Below are positions 49,958 to 61,749 of a stretch of 64,000 nt of DNA, piece after piece. Under the pieces are notes generated by a model. That model was not told the origin of the DNA and did not search any database. It saw only the letters and a program-made list of their open reading frames with translations. A program made the translations under genes and the position numbers. Source of the stretch: Oscarella lobularis (taxonomy: Eukaryota; Porifera; Homoscleromorpha; Homosclerophorida; Oscarellidae); assembly GCF_947507565.1 (NCBI RefSeq), contig NC_089184.1, positions 1 through 64,000 on the forward strand, written 5' to 3'. Numbering within the stretch: the stretch's first letter is position 1; each line of letters starts with the position of its first letter.

Positions 49958-52900
49958 GGAAAAATTGCCCCAGGACAAATTGTCCTGGGAACATATTGTC
50001 CCCAGGAAAAATTGTCCTGGGGACAAATTGTCCCAGGACAAATTGTCCCAGGACAAATTGTCCTAGGACAAATTCTCCCCAGGACAAATTGTCCCCAGGA
50101 CAAATTGTCCTAGGACAAATTGTCCCCAGGACAAATTGTCCCAGGACAAATTGTCCTAGGACAAATTGTGCCAGGACAAATTGTCCCAAGGACAAATTGT
50201 GCCAGGACAAATTGTCCCAAGGACAAATTGTCCCAGGACAAATTGTCCCAGGACAAATTGTCCCCAGGACAAATTGTCCCAGGACAAATTGTCCTAGGAC
50301 AAATTGTCCCAGGACAAATTGTCCTAGGACAAATTGTCCCCAGGACAAATTGTCCCCAGGACAAATTGTCCCAGGACAAATTGTCCCAGGACAAATTGTC
50401 CCAGGACAAATTGTCCCCAGGACAAATTGTCCTAGGACAAATTGTCCCAGGACAAATTGTGCCAGGACAAATTGTCGTAGGACAAATTGTCCCCAGGACA
50501 AATTGTTCCCAGGACAAATTGTCCCCAGGACAAATTGTTCCCAGGACAAATTGTCCCAGGACAAATTGTCCCAGGACAAATTGTCCCCAGGACAAATTGT
50601 CACAGGACAAATTTTCCCAGGACAAATTGTCCCAGGACAAATTGTCCCAGGACAAATTGTGCCAGAACAAATTGTCGTAGGACAAATTGTGTCAGGACAA
50701 TTTGTCCTGAGGACAAATTGTCCCCAGGACAAATTGTCCCAGGACAAATTGTCCCAGGACAAATTGTCCCAGGACAAATTGTCCCAGGACAAATTGTCCC
50801 AGGACAAATTGTCCTAGGACAAATTTTCCCCAGGACAAATTGTCCCAGGACAAATTGTCCCAGGACAAATTGTCCCAGGACAAATTGTCCCCAGGACAAA
50901 TTGTCCCAGGACAAATTGTCCCCAGGACAAATTGTCCCCAGGACAAATTGTCCCAGGACAAATTGTCCCAGGACAAATTGTCCCCAAGACAAATTGTCCC
51001 AGGACAAATTGTCCTAGGACAAATTGTCCCCAGGACAAATTCTCCCCAGGACAAATTGTCCCAGGACAAATTGTCCAAGGACAAATTGTCCCCAGGACAA
51101 ATTGTACCAGGACAAATTGTCCTAGGAAAAATTGTCCCCGGGACAAATTGTCCCCAGGACAAATTGTCCCAGGACAAATTGTCCGCAGGACAAATTGTCC
51201 CCAGGACAAATTGTCCCCAGGACAAATTGTCCCAGGACAAATTGTCCCAGGACAAATTGTCCCCAGGACAAATTGTCCCAGGACAAATTGTCCTAGGACA
51301 AATTGTCCCCAGGACAAATTGTCCCCAGGACAAATTGTTCCCAGGACAAATTGTCCCCAGGACAAATTGTTCCCAGGACAAATTGTCCCAGGACAAATTG
51401 TCCGAGGACAAATTGTCCCCAGGACAAATTGTCCCAGGACAAATTTTCCCAGGACAAATTGTCCCAGGACAAATTGTCCCAGGACAAATTGTGCCAGGAC
51501 AAATTGTCGTAGGACAAATTGTGTCAGGACAATTTGTCCTGAGGACAAATTGTCCCCAGGACAAATTGTCCCAGGACAAATTGTCCCAGGACAAATTGTC
51601 CCAGGACAAATTTTCCCAGGACAAATTGTCCCAGGACAAATTGTCCTAGGACAAATTTTCCCCAGGACAAATTGTCCCAGGACAAATTGTCCCAGGACAA
51701 ATTGTCCCAGGACAAATTGTCCCCAGAACAAATTGTCCCAGGACAAATTGTCCCCAGGACAAATTGTCCCCAGGACAAATTGTCCCAGGACAAATTGTCC
51801 CAGGACAAATTGTCCCCAAGACAAATTGTCCCAGGACAAATTGTCCTAGGACAAATTGTCCCCAGGACAAATTGTCCCAGGACAAATTGTCCCAGGACAA
51901 ATTGTCCTAGGACAAATTGTCCTAGGACAAATTGTCCCAAGGACAAATTGTCCCCAGGACAAATTGTCCCAGGACAAATTGTCCTAGGACAAATTGTCCC
52001 AGGACAAATTGTCCCAGGACAAATTGTCCCCAGGACAAATTGTCCCAGGACAAATTGTCCCAGGACAAATTGTCCCAGGACAAATTGTCCCAGGACAAAT
52101 TGTCCTAGGACAAATTGTCCCAGGACAAATTGTCCCAGGACAAATTGTCCCAGGACAAATTGTCCTAGGACAAATTGTCCCAGGACAAATTGTCCCAGGA
52201 CAAATTGTCCCAGGACAAATTGTCCCAGGACAAATTGTCCTAGGACAAATTGTCCCCAGGACAAAATGTCCCAAGGACAAATTGTCCCCAGGACAAATTG
52301 TCCCAGGACAAATTGTCCCAGGACAAATTGTCCCCAGGACAAATTGTCCCAGGACAAATTGTCCTAGGACAAATTGTCCCCAGGACAAATTGTCCCCAGG
52401 ACAAATTGTCCCAGGACAAATTGTCCTAGGACAAATTGTCCCAGGACAAATTGTCCCAGGACAAATTGTCCCAGGAAAAATTGTCCCAGGACAAATTGTC
52501 CCCAGGACAAATTGTCCCCAGGACAAATTATCCCCAGGACAAATTGTCCCAGGACAAATTGTCCCAGGACAAATTGTCCCCAGGACAAATTGTCCCAGGA
52601 CAAATTGTCCCCAGGACAAATTGTCCCCAGGACAAATTGTCCCAGGACAAATTGTCCCAGGACAAATTGTCCCAGGACAAATTGTCCTAGGACAAATTGT
52701 CCCCAGGACAAATTGTCCCAGGACAAATTGTCCCAGGACAAATTGTCCCAGGACAAATTGTCCCCAGGACAAATTGTCCCAGGACAAATTGTCCCCAGGA
52801 CAAATTGTCCCCAGGACAAATTGTTCCAGGACAAATTGTCCCAGGACAAATTGTCCCCAGGACAAATTGTCCCAGGACAAATTGTCCTAGGACAAATTGT

Positions 52901-55900
52901 CCCCAGGACAAATTGTCCCAGGACAAATTGTCCCAGGACAAATTGTCCCAGGACAAATTGTCCTAGGACAAATTGTCCCAAGGACAAATTGTCCCCAGGA
53001 CAAATTGTCCCAGGACAAATTGTCCCAGGACAAATTGTCCCCAGGACAAATTGTCCCAGGACAAATTGTCCTAGGACAAATTGTCCCCAGGAAAAATTGT
53101 CCCCAGGACAAATTGTCCCAGGACAAATTGTCCCAGGACAAATTGTCCCCAGGACAAATTGTCCCAGGACAAATTGTCCGAGGACAAATTGTCCCAGGAC
53201 AAATTGTCCCAGGACAAATTGTGCCAGGACAAATTGTCGTAGGACAAATTGTGTCAGGACAATTTGTCCTGGGGACAAATTGTCCCCAGGACAAATTGTC
53301 CCAGGACAAATTGTCCCAGGACAAATTGTCCCAGGACAAATTGTCCCAGGACAAATTGTCCTAGGACAAATTGTCCCCAGGACAAATTGTCCCCAGGACA
53401 AATTGTCCCAGGACAAATTGTCCCAGGACAAATTGTCCCCAGGACAAATTGTCCCAGGACAAATTGTCCTAGGACAAATTGTCCCCAGGACAAATTGTCC
53501 CCAGGACAAATTGTCCCAGGACAAATTGTCCTAGGACAAATTGTCCCAGGACAAATTGTCCCAGGACAAATTGTCCCAGGACAAATTGTCCCAGGACAAA
53601 TTGTCCTAGGACAAATTGTCCCCAGGACAAATTGTCCCAAGGACAAATTGTCCCCAGGACAAATTGTCCCAGGACAAATTGTCCCAGGACAAATTGTCCC
53701 CAGGACAAATTGTCCCAGGACAAATTGTCCCAGGACAAATTGTCCTAGGACAAATTGTCCCAGGACAAATTGTCCCAGGACAAATTGTCCTAGGACAAAT
53801 TGTCCCCAGGACAAATTGTCCTAGGACAAATTGTCCCCAGGACAAATTGTCCCAGGACAAATTGTCCCAGGACAAATTGTCCCAGGACAAATTGTCCTAG
53901 GACAAATTGTCCCCAGGACAAATTGTCCCCAGGACAAATTGTCCCAGGACAAATTGTCCCAGGACAAATTGTCCCCAGGACAAATTGTCCCAGGACAAAT
54001 TGTCCTAGGACAAATTGTCCCCAGGACAAATTGTCCCCTGGACAAATTGTCCCAGGAAAAATTGTCCTATGACAAATTGTCCCCAGGACAAATTGTCCCC
54101 AGGACAAATTGTCCCAGGACAAATTGCCCCAGGACAAATTGTCCCCAGGACAAATTGTCCCAGGACAAATTGTCCTAGGACAAATTGTCCCAGGACAAAT
54201 TGTCCCCAGGACAAATTGTCCCAGGACAAATTGTCCCAGGACAAATTGTCCCAGGACAAATTGTCCCCAGGACAAATTGTCCAATTGTCCCAGGACAAAT
54301 TGTCCCAGGACAATTTGTCCCAGGACAAATTGTCCTAGGACAAATTGTCCCCAGGACAAATTGTCCCCAGGACAAATTGTCCCAGGAAAAATTGTCCCAG
54401 GACAAATTGTCCCCAGGACAAATTGTCCCAGGACAAATTGTCCCAGGACAAATTGTCCCAGGACAAATTGTCCCCAGGACAAATTGTCCAATTGTCCCAG
54501 GACAAATTGTCCCAGGACAATTTGTCCCAGGACAAATTGTCCTAGGACAAATTGTCCCCAGGACAAATTGTCCCCAGGACAAATTGTCCCAGGAAAAATT
54601 GTCCCAGGACAAATTGCCCCAGGACAAATTGTCCCCAGGACAAATTGTCCCAGGACAAATTGTCCTAGGACAAATTGTCCCAGGACAAATTGTCCCCAGG
54701 ACAAATTGTCCCAGGACAAATTGTCCCAGGACAAATTGTCCCAGGACAAATTGTCCCCAGGACAAATTGTCCAATTGTCCCAGGACAAATTGTCCCAGGA
54801 CAATTTGTCCCAGGACAAATTGTCCTAGGACAAATTGTCCCCAGGACAAATTGTCCCCAGGACAAATTGTCCCAGGAAAAATTGTCCCAGGACAAATTGT
54901 CCCCAGGACAAATTGTCCCAGGACAAATTGTTCCAGGACAAATTGTCCCCAGGACAAATTGTCCCCAAGACAAATTGTCCCCAGGACAAATTGTCCCAGG
55001 ACAAATTGTCCCAGGACAAATTGTGCCAGGACAAATTGTCCCCAGGACAAATTGTCCCCAGGACAAATTGTCCCCTGGAAAAATTGTCCACAGGACAAAT
55101 TGTCCCCAGGACAAATTGTCCCAGGACAAATTGTCCCAGGACAAATTGTGCCAGGACAATTTGTGCCAGGACAATTTGTCCTGGGGAAAAATTGACCCTA
55201 GGACAAATTGTCCTGGGCACAAATTGTCCCCAGGACAAATTGTCCCCAGGACAAATTGTCCCCAGGACAAATTGTCCCAAGGACAAATTGTCCCAGGACA
55301 AATTGTCCCCAGGACAAATTGTCCCAGGACAAATTGTCCCAGGACAAATTGTGCCAGGACAATTTGTGCCAGGACAATTTGTCCTGGGGAAAAATTGACC
55401 CTAGGACAAATTGTCCTGGGCACAAATTGTCCCCAGGACAAATTGTCCCCAGGACAAATTGTCCCAGGACAAATTGTCCCAGGACAAATTGTCCTAGGAC
55501 AAATTGTCCCAGGACAAATTGTCCCAGGACAAATTGTCCTAGGACAAATTGTCCCCAGGACAAATTGTCCTAGGACAAATTGTCCCCAGGACAAATTGTC
55601 CCAGGACAAATTGTCCCAGGACAAATTGTCCCAGGACAAATTGTCCTAGGACAAATTGTCCCCAGGACAAATTGTCCCCAGGACAAATTGTCCCAGGACA
55701 AATTGTCCCAGGACAAATTGTCCCCAGGACAAATTGTCCCAGGACAAATTGTCCTAGGACAAATTGTCCCCAGGACAAATTGTCCCCTGGACAAATTGTC
55801 CCAGGAAAAATTGTCCTATGACAAATTGTCCCCAGGACAAATTGTCCCCAGGACAAATTGTCCCAGGACAAATTGCCCCAGGACAAATTGTCCCCAGGAC

Positions 55901-57117
55901 AAATTGTCCCAGGACAAATTGTCCTAGGACAAATTGTCCCAGGACAAATTGTCCCCAGGACAAATTGTCCCAGGACAAATTGTCCCAGGACAAATTGTCC
56001 CAGGACAAATTGTCCCCAGGACAAATTGTCCAATTGTCCCAGGACAAATTGTCCCAGGACAATTTGTCCCAGGACAAATTGTCCTAGGACAAATTGTCCC
56101 CAGGACAAATTGTCCCCAGGACAAATTGTCCCAGGAAAAATTGTCCCAGGACAAATTGTCCCCAGGACAAATTGTCCCAGGACAAATTGTCCCAGGACAA
56201 ATTGTCCCAGGACAAATTGTCCCCAGGACAAATTGTCCAATTGTCCCAGGACAAATTGTCCCAGGACAATTTGTCCCAGGACAAATTGTCCTAGGACAAA
56301 TTGTCCCCAGGACAAATTGTCCCCAGGACAAATTGTCCCAGGAAAAATTGTCCCAGGACAAATTGCCCCAGGACAAATTGTCCCCAGGACAAATTGTCCC
56401 AGGACAAATTGTCCTAGGACAAATTGTCCCAGGACAAATTGTCCCCAGGACAAATTGTCCCAGGACAAATTGTCCCAGGACAAATTGTCCCAGGACAAAT
56501 TGTCCCCAGGACAAATTGTCCAATTGTCCCAGGACAAATTGTCCCAGGACAATTTGTCCCAGGACAAATTGTCCTAGGACAAATTGTCCCCAGGACAAAT
56601 TGTCCCCAGGACAAATTGTCCCAGGAAAAATTGTCCCAGGACAAATTGTCCCCAGGACAAATTGTCCCAGGACAAATTGTTCCAGGACAAATTGTCCCCA
56701 GGACAAATTGTCCCCAAGACAAATTGTCCCCAGGACAAATTGTCCCAGGACAAATTGTCCCAGGACAAATTGTGCCAGGACAAATTGTCCCCAGGACAAA
56801 TTGTCCCCAGGACAAATTGTCCCCTGGAAAAATTGTCCACAGGACAAATTGTCCCCAGGACAAATTGTCCCAGGACAAATTGTCCCAGGACAAATTGTGC
56901 CAGGACAATTTGTGCCAGGACAATTTGTCCTGGGGAAAAATTGACCCTAGGACAAATTGTCCTGGGCACAAATTGTCCCCAGGACAAATTGTCCCCAGGA
57001 CAAATTGTCCCCAGGACAAATTGTCCCAAGGACAAATTGTCCCAGGACAAATTGTCCGAAGACAAATTGTCCCAGGACAATTTGTCCTGGGGACAAATTG
57101 TACCCAAGACAAATTCT
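49958..57117. repeat. Satellite A array A10 (7.2 kb)
   Basis: Contains a tandem duplication of about 1.75 kb (53.79-55.3 kb and 55.54-57.05 kb, offset 1749 bp) that appears exact, and an inner block with GTCCAATTGTCC repeated three times per copy. About 0.7-kb similarities also link 50.5-51.0 and 51.3-51.8 kb. Confidence 0.97.
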
Positions 57118-59502
57118 GAATAAATGAAGAATTAATTCTGAATAAATGCAGAATTAATTTTGAATTAATGCAGAAGAAATGCGGAATTTATTCTGAATTA
57201 ATGAAGAATTTATTCCGAATAAATGTAAAATTTATTCTGAATTAATGCAGAATTTATTCTGAATTAATGGAAAATTTTTTCTGAATTAATGCAGAATTTA
57301 TTCTGCATTAATCTAGAATAATTTCTGCATTAATGCAGAATTAATTCAGAATTATTCAGAATTTATTCTGAATTAATGCAGAATTTATTCTGAATTAATT
57401 TAGAAATTATTCTGAATTATTGCAGAATTTATTCTGAATTAATGCAGAATTTATTCTGAATAAATGCAGAAGGTATTCTGAATTAATGCAGAATTTATTC
57501 TGAATTAATGCAGAATTAATTCAGAATTTATTCTGAATTAATGCAGAATTTATTCTGAACTAATGCAGAATTTATTCTGAATTAATGCAGAATTTATTCT
57601 GAATTAATGCAGAATCAATTCTGAATTAATGCAGAATTAATTCAGAATTTATTCTGAATTAATGCAGAATTTATTCTGAATTAATTGAAAACTTATTCTG
57701 AATAAAAGCAGAATTTATTCTGAATTAATGCAGAATTTATTCGGAACTAATGTCGAATTTATTCTGAATAAATGCAGAATTTATTCTGAATTAATGCAGA
57801 ATTTATTCTGAATTAATGCAGAATTTATTCTGAATTAATGCAGAATTTATTCTGAATAAATGTGGCATTTATTCTGAATTAATTCAGAATTAATTCTGAA
57901 TTAATGCAGAATTTATTCTGAATTAATGCAGAATTTATTCTGAATAAATGCAGAATTAATTCTTAATTAATGCAGAATAAATGCGAAATTTATTCTGAAT
58001 TAATGCAGAATTTATTTTGAATGAATTCAGAATTTATTCTGAATTAATGCAGAATTTATTCTGAATTAATGCAGTATTTATTCTGAATAAATGCAGAAGT
58101 TATTCTGAATTAAAGCAGAATTTATTCTGAATTAATGCAGAATTTATTCTGAATTAATGCAAAATTAATTCTGAATAAATGCAGAATTAATTCTGAATTC
58201 ATGCAGAATTAATTCAGAATTTATTCTGAATAAATGCAGAATTAATTCTGAATTAATGCAGAAAAAATGCGCAATTTATTCTGAATTAATGCAGAATTTA
58301 TTCTGAATTAATGCAGAATTAATTCTGAATAAATACAGAATTAATTCTGAATTAATGCAGAATTTATTCGGAACTAATACCGAATTTATTCTGAATAAAT
58401 GCAGAATTTATTCTGAATTAATGCAGAATTTATTCTGAATTAATGCAGAACTTATTCTGAATTAATGCAGAATTTATTCTGAATAAATGCAGAATTTATT
58501 CTGAATTAAAGCAGAATTTATTCTGAATTAATGCAGAATTAATTCAGAATTTATTCTGAATTAATGCAGAATTTATTCTGAACTAATGCAGAATTTATTC
58601 TGAATTAATACAAAATTAATTCTGAATAAATGCAGAATCAATTCTGAATTAATGCAGAATTAATTCAGAATTTATTCTGAATTAATGCAGAATTTATTCT
58701 GAATTAATGCAGAACTTGTTCTGAATAAAAGCAGAATTTATTCTGAATTAATGCAGAATTTATTCGGAACTAATGCAGAATTTTTTCTGAATTTATTCTG
58801 AATTAATGCAGAATTTATTCTGAATTAATGCAGAATTAATTCTGAATTAATGCAGAATTTATTCGGAACTAATGCAGAATTTTTTCTGAATTTATTCTGA
58901 ATTAATGCAGAATTTATTCTGAATTAATGCAGAACTTATTCTGAATTAATGCAGAATTTATTCTGAATAAATGTAGCATTTATTCTGAATTAATTCAGAA
59001 TTAATTCTGAATTAATGCAGAATTTATTCTGAATTAATGGAGAATTTATTCTGAATAAATGCAGAAGTTATTCTGAATTAATGCAGAATTTATTCTGAAT
59101 TAATGCAGAATTAATTCAGAATTTATTCTGAATTAATGCAGAATTTATTCTGAATTAATGCAGAATTTATTCTGAATTAATGCAGTATTTATTCTGAATA
59201 AATGCAGAAGTTATTCTGAATTAAAGCAGAATTTATTCTGAATTAATGCAGAATTTATTCTGAATTAATGCAAAATTAATTCTGAATAAATGCAGAATTA
59301 TAATTCTGAATTAATGCAGAATTAATTCAGAATTTATTCTGAATAAATGCAGAATTAATTCTGAATTAATGCAGAAAAAATGCGGAATTTATTCTGAATT
59401 AATGCAGAATTTATTCTGAATTAATGCAGAATTAATTCTGAATAAATACAGAATTAATTCTGAATTAATACAGAATTAATTCTGAATTAATGCAGAATAA
59501 AA
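57118..59502. repeat. Satellite B segment, before island 8
   Basis: About 2.4 kb, the longest B segment, with a local direct duplication of about 115 bp near 58740-58890 (ATTCGGAACTAATGCAG marker twice). Confidence 0.96.
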
Positions 59503-59857
59503 GATCGTGAACTTACGTAGACAAGGTGCTTCAGCTTTCTTTTCAACATTCTATATTCTTTACGAGAGCTATGCTGCCATGAAGCATCCATGATCGTATG
59601 TAAGGTGAAGAAAACGACAGGCGCTCCGTCGTGAGTCGACGATACGTCGGCGATCGTTCTAAAAGATCGCTCGTACACCCCGAAACGCCATGACGACGAA
59701 AAACTTAGCAATAACCGTTCAGAAAGTGACGGAACACGACAAGAAGTCGATCAAGAACCTCAAACTCGCTCGCTAAGCGATGCACTTGAGACGAACGACG
59801 AGCAGGGCTTTTCGAGTGTAACGCGCGCTAAAACATCGCGAAAAAATCTCACATTCT
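59503..59857 (-). repeat. 355-bp island, copy 8
   Basis: Last island. Identical by eye to copies 4-7, although it lies at the centromere-side edge of the block. Confidence 0.92.
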
Positions 59858-59998
59858 CTGAATAAACACAGAATTTATTCTGACTTAATGCAGGATTTAT
59901 TCTGAATTAATTCAGAATTTATTCTGAATTAATTCAGAATTTATACTGAATTAATGTAGAATTAATGAAGAATTAATGAAGAATTTATTCTGAATTAA
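59858..59998. repeat. Truncated satellite B segment, end of block
   Basis: Only the first 140 bp of a post-island segment; the inverted stretch and satellite A that should follow are absent. This is the right breakpoint of the satellite block. Confidence 0.93.
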
Positions 59999-60002
59999 CG
60001 CG

Positions 60003-60010
60003 TATAAATA
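60003..60010 (+). promoter_or_regulatory. TATA-like element at satellite boundary
   Basis: TATAAATA directly after ACGCG at the junction between satellite B and unique DNA. No clear ORF follows. It could be chance in AT-rich DNA. Confidence 0.2.
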
Positions 60011-60148
60011 TACCCATCAAAAAGACATGATTTCAAGTGCTAACCCCCCTAATTTTGTCGTCATCTACATTGAATAGATTTGTCAGTGCGATTGCGATTG
60101 CACGCAGACGAAGAAGGAGAGAAGAAGAGAAAAAGGACATTTTAGTTA
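60011..60148. other. Unique boundary DNA
   Basis: Non-repetitive; includes a purine-rich stretch (GAAGAAGGAGAGAAGAAGAG). The + open frame 60037-60225 has no motif and I do not call it. Confidence 0.4.
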
Positions 60149-60725
60149 ACGTATTATTTACTTTTTATATTAGTGTACTAGGCGCATATTACAATCACGC
60201 GCGCTCTCGTCTCACGTGGTCCTAGTTAGGCGCGTGGAAAGTAGATAGGGCCGCCGCACACACAAAAAAGTAGAACAAGTCATGTCAAATTTTATTTGAA
60301 TAAAGTCCCGGATGTAGTTACAAAAATGAAACAGATTTTGCCCTCTCCTCCATCCACCCCCTCGCCGCCCCAAATGGGAGGCAAGGCCAGGTGAGCACCT
60401 GCTGTGAGTCAAAGGACTCGTGGGGTCACTCCATACTCCCCCGCGGAGGGTGAGCCCGTTTAACCTCCTGGCTCCGAGCCTTGGACTGTGAAAGTGGCAG
60501 CTGGGATGTCAGTCCACTCACAGGTGCAATTCCAAGGGGCGTCACTGATTTACCCGCCAGTGCTCTGCCTTACGCGGGGAGGCAACTCTATAGCCTCTGC
60601 AGAGGTATGGCCTATTTATCGCTCTCGGCCACAGAGGGATGGCTGCGTCTGCCTCGTCCGATTGGAGGAACAACTACACGGTAAAACAATTGACAAGGAG
60701 AAATCAATAAAGAAATACCTTGTCC
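60149..60725 (-). repeat. Terminal-exon-like element, copy 2 (inner flank)
   Basis: Direct copy of 3808-4370, about 56.3 kb away on the other side of the satellite block. The minus-strand acceptor (exon from 60673), the 43-codon frame (TGA at 60542-60544) and the AATAAA near 60291 are all kept. The intron upstream is also kept (45 bp, 60674-60718), but the exon before it differs from copy 1, so homology begins inside an intron, as in exon shuffling or divergence of a paralogue. Confidence 0.65.
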
Positions 60726-61151
60726 CTTCGTCATGCCTTTGCCCTCCTCCAATAGTATTCTGCGCCGAGTTCCTCCTCCTACCCCCTAAAAAATAAAAAA
60801 AAAAGATCAGTCCCCTTACCTGAACGAATGGCGGTAAAGCTCTTCAAGCTTACCCTTCTCGCAACAATCCTCTGCTGAGACAACATTAACTAGAAAAAAA
60901 AACACGCCTACAGTACTGTAGAGACACATAGGACACGAGATAGAACGCGGCACTGTCGCGGAATGAAAAATTCCCATGCGCGACGGACCTTCAGAACTCG
61001 ATCGCGCAACGATAAAGCGCACGTCTAAATAAAACAGGAGCCATTCGAATGAGGGCGAACGCTCGCCAAAGGAGCACATCGCGAATAAGAAATTCGTTGC
61101 ACGCGCACGGGGCCCTACAACAATTGCGCACCCCTAAACGCGTCTCTTACC
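60542..61151 (-). other. Candidate spliced minus-strand transcript
   Basis: Splice-like signals on the minus strand: donor CGG|GTAAGAG at 61150; acceptor GTTTTTTTTTCTAG before a 70-nt segment (60889-60820) with donor TCAG|GTAAGG; a 34-bp T-rich gap with acceptor TTTTTTAG; a 67-nt segment (60785-60719) with donor AAG|GTATTT; a 45-bp gap; then the terminal-exon-like element at 60673. The 70-nt segment reads AEDCCEKGKLEELYRHSF in one frame. I cannot join a complete ORF, and the 34-bp gap is short for an intron. Treat as a possible gene fragment or non-coding transcript related to the segments at 4.4-5 kb. Confidence 0.3.
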
Positions 61152-61268
61152 CGCGTACAATGGGTGATTCGACTTTGGATGTCGCCGCTTTCTTCTGTTT
61201 TCACAACGATTTCGGTCAAACAAAAAAATAGCACCTGTATCTGCAAACCCGGATGCATTATCGCGCGA

Positions 61269-61664
61269 TTACATCATGTTTCCGCCGACACCAAAAAAAA
61301 ACAGGGTTACTACACAAAATGAAGGACAGTCGTCATTGCCGCCGCCGCCGCCGCCGCTCTTCAAAGGATCTCTTTCATTGAGGAGGACAAGGTACTTGAT
61401 TGCATTACTATGCAATTCAAGCTCACCAAGATTTACGTATCGAAGAAGATGCAGTTGACGTATTGCCGCATCACAATCGACCCCTTTGGCTTTGAAGTCA
61501 TCCTGTCCCGCTCGATCTCGCAATTCAGTGGCCTTTTCGAATCCCTCTGGATTCTCGGCGAGAAGACGAAGAATTCGATACTGAAACTCTTCAACGGGTT
61601 TGGATTCCGAAATTTTCGGCCATTGAGAAAAGACTTTCTTCAAATCTTCATTGGGCACAGACAA
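61269..61664 (-). CDS. Unidentified 131-codon protein
   Basis: Minus-strand ATG at 61664, stop at 61269-61271. About the first 100 residues look like a folded helical protein: MSVPNEDLKKVFSQWPKISE at the start, then EEFQYRILRLLAENPEGF and AAIRQLHLLRYVNLGELELH, a pattern that could be a small winged-helix-like domain. The tail after a Gly6 run (GGC repeats) is low complexity and may be read-through into UTR or an intron. The start lies 85 bp from the divergent arrestin start, implying a shared promoter. I do not recognise the family, and an intron that alters the C-terminus cannot be excluded. Confidence 0.6.
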   Translation of the reverse strand: MSVPNEDLKKVFSQWPKISESKPVEEFQYRILRLLAENPEGFEKATELRDRAGQDDFKAKGVDCDAAIRQLHLLRYVNLGELELHSNAIKYLVLLNERDPLKSGGGGGGNDDCPSFCVVTLFFFGVGGNMM

Positions 61665-61749
61665 GACTGACTTAAAGGATGATTTGAGCTATGATTTGAG
61701 ATCGTTTTTCGCTGGTCGCGAAACGCGCGTTAGGCTAATATACAATATA
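61665..61749. promoter_or_regulatory. Divergent promoter gap, 85 bp
   Basis: Separates the start codon of the minus-strand 131-codon gene from the ATG of the alpha-arrestin gene. Contains GGTCGCGAAACGCGCGTTAG, whose GCGCGTTAG resembles the GCGCGC/GTTAGCGCGC element of the subtelomeric arms and islands. Both genes probably share this region, though transcription may start further inside either gene. Confidence 0.45.

Noticed and set aside
13064..57123. Long ORFs of 200-472 codons on both strands
   Set aside because: They are reading frames through a 15/16-bp satellite that lacks stops in all six frames. Overlapping equivalents occur on both strands, and none has non-repeat domains.
61276..61670. 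Plus-strand ORFs opposite the 131-codon gene
   Set aside because: They have poorer composition, break into two frames and would overlap the arrestin 5' region. The minus frame is continuous and protein-like.
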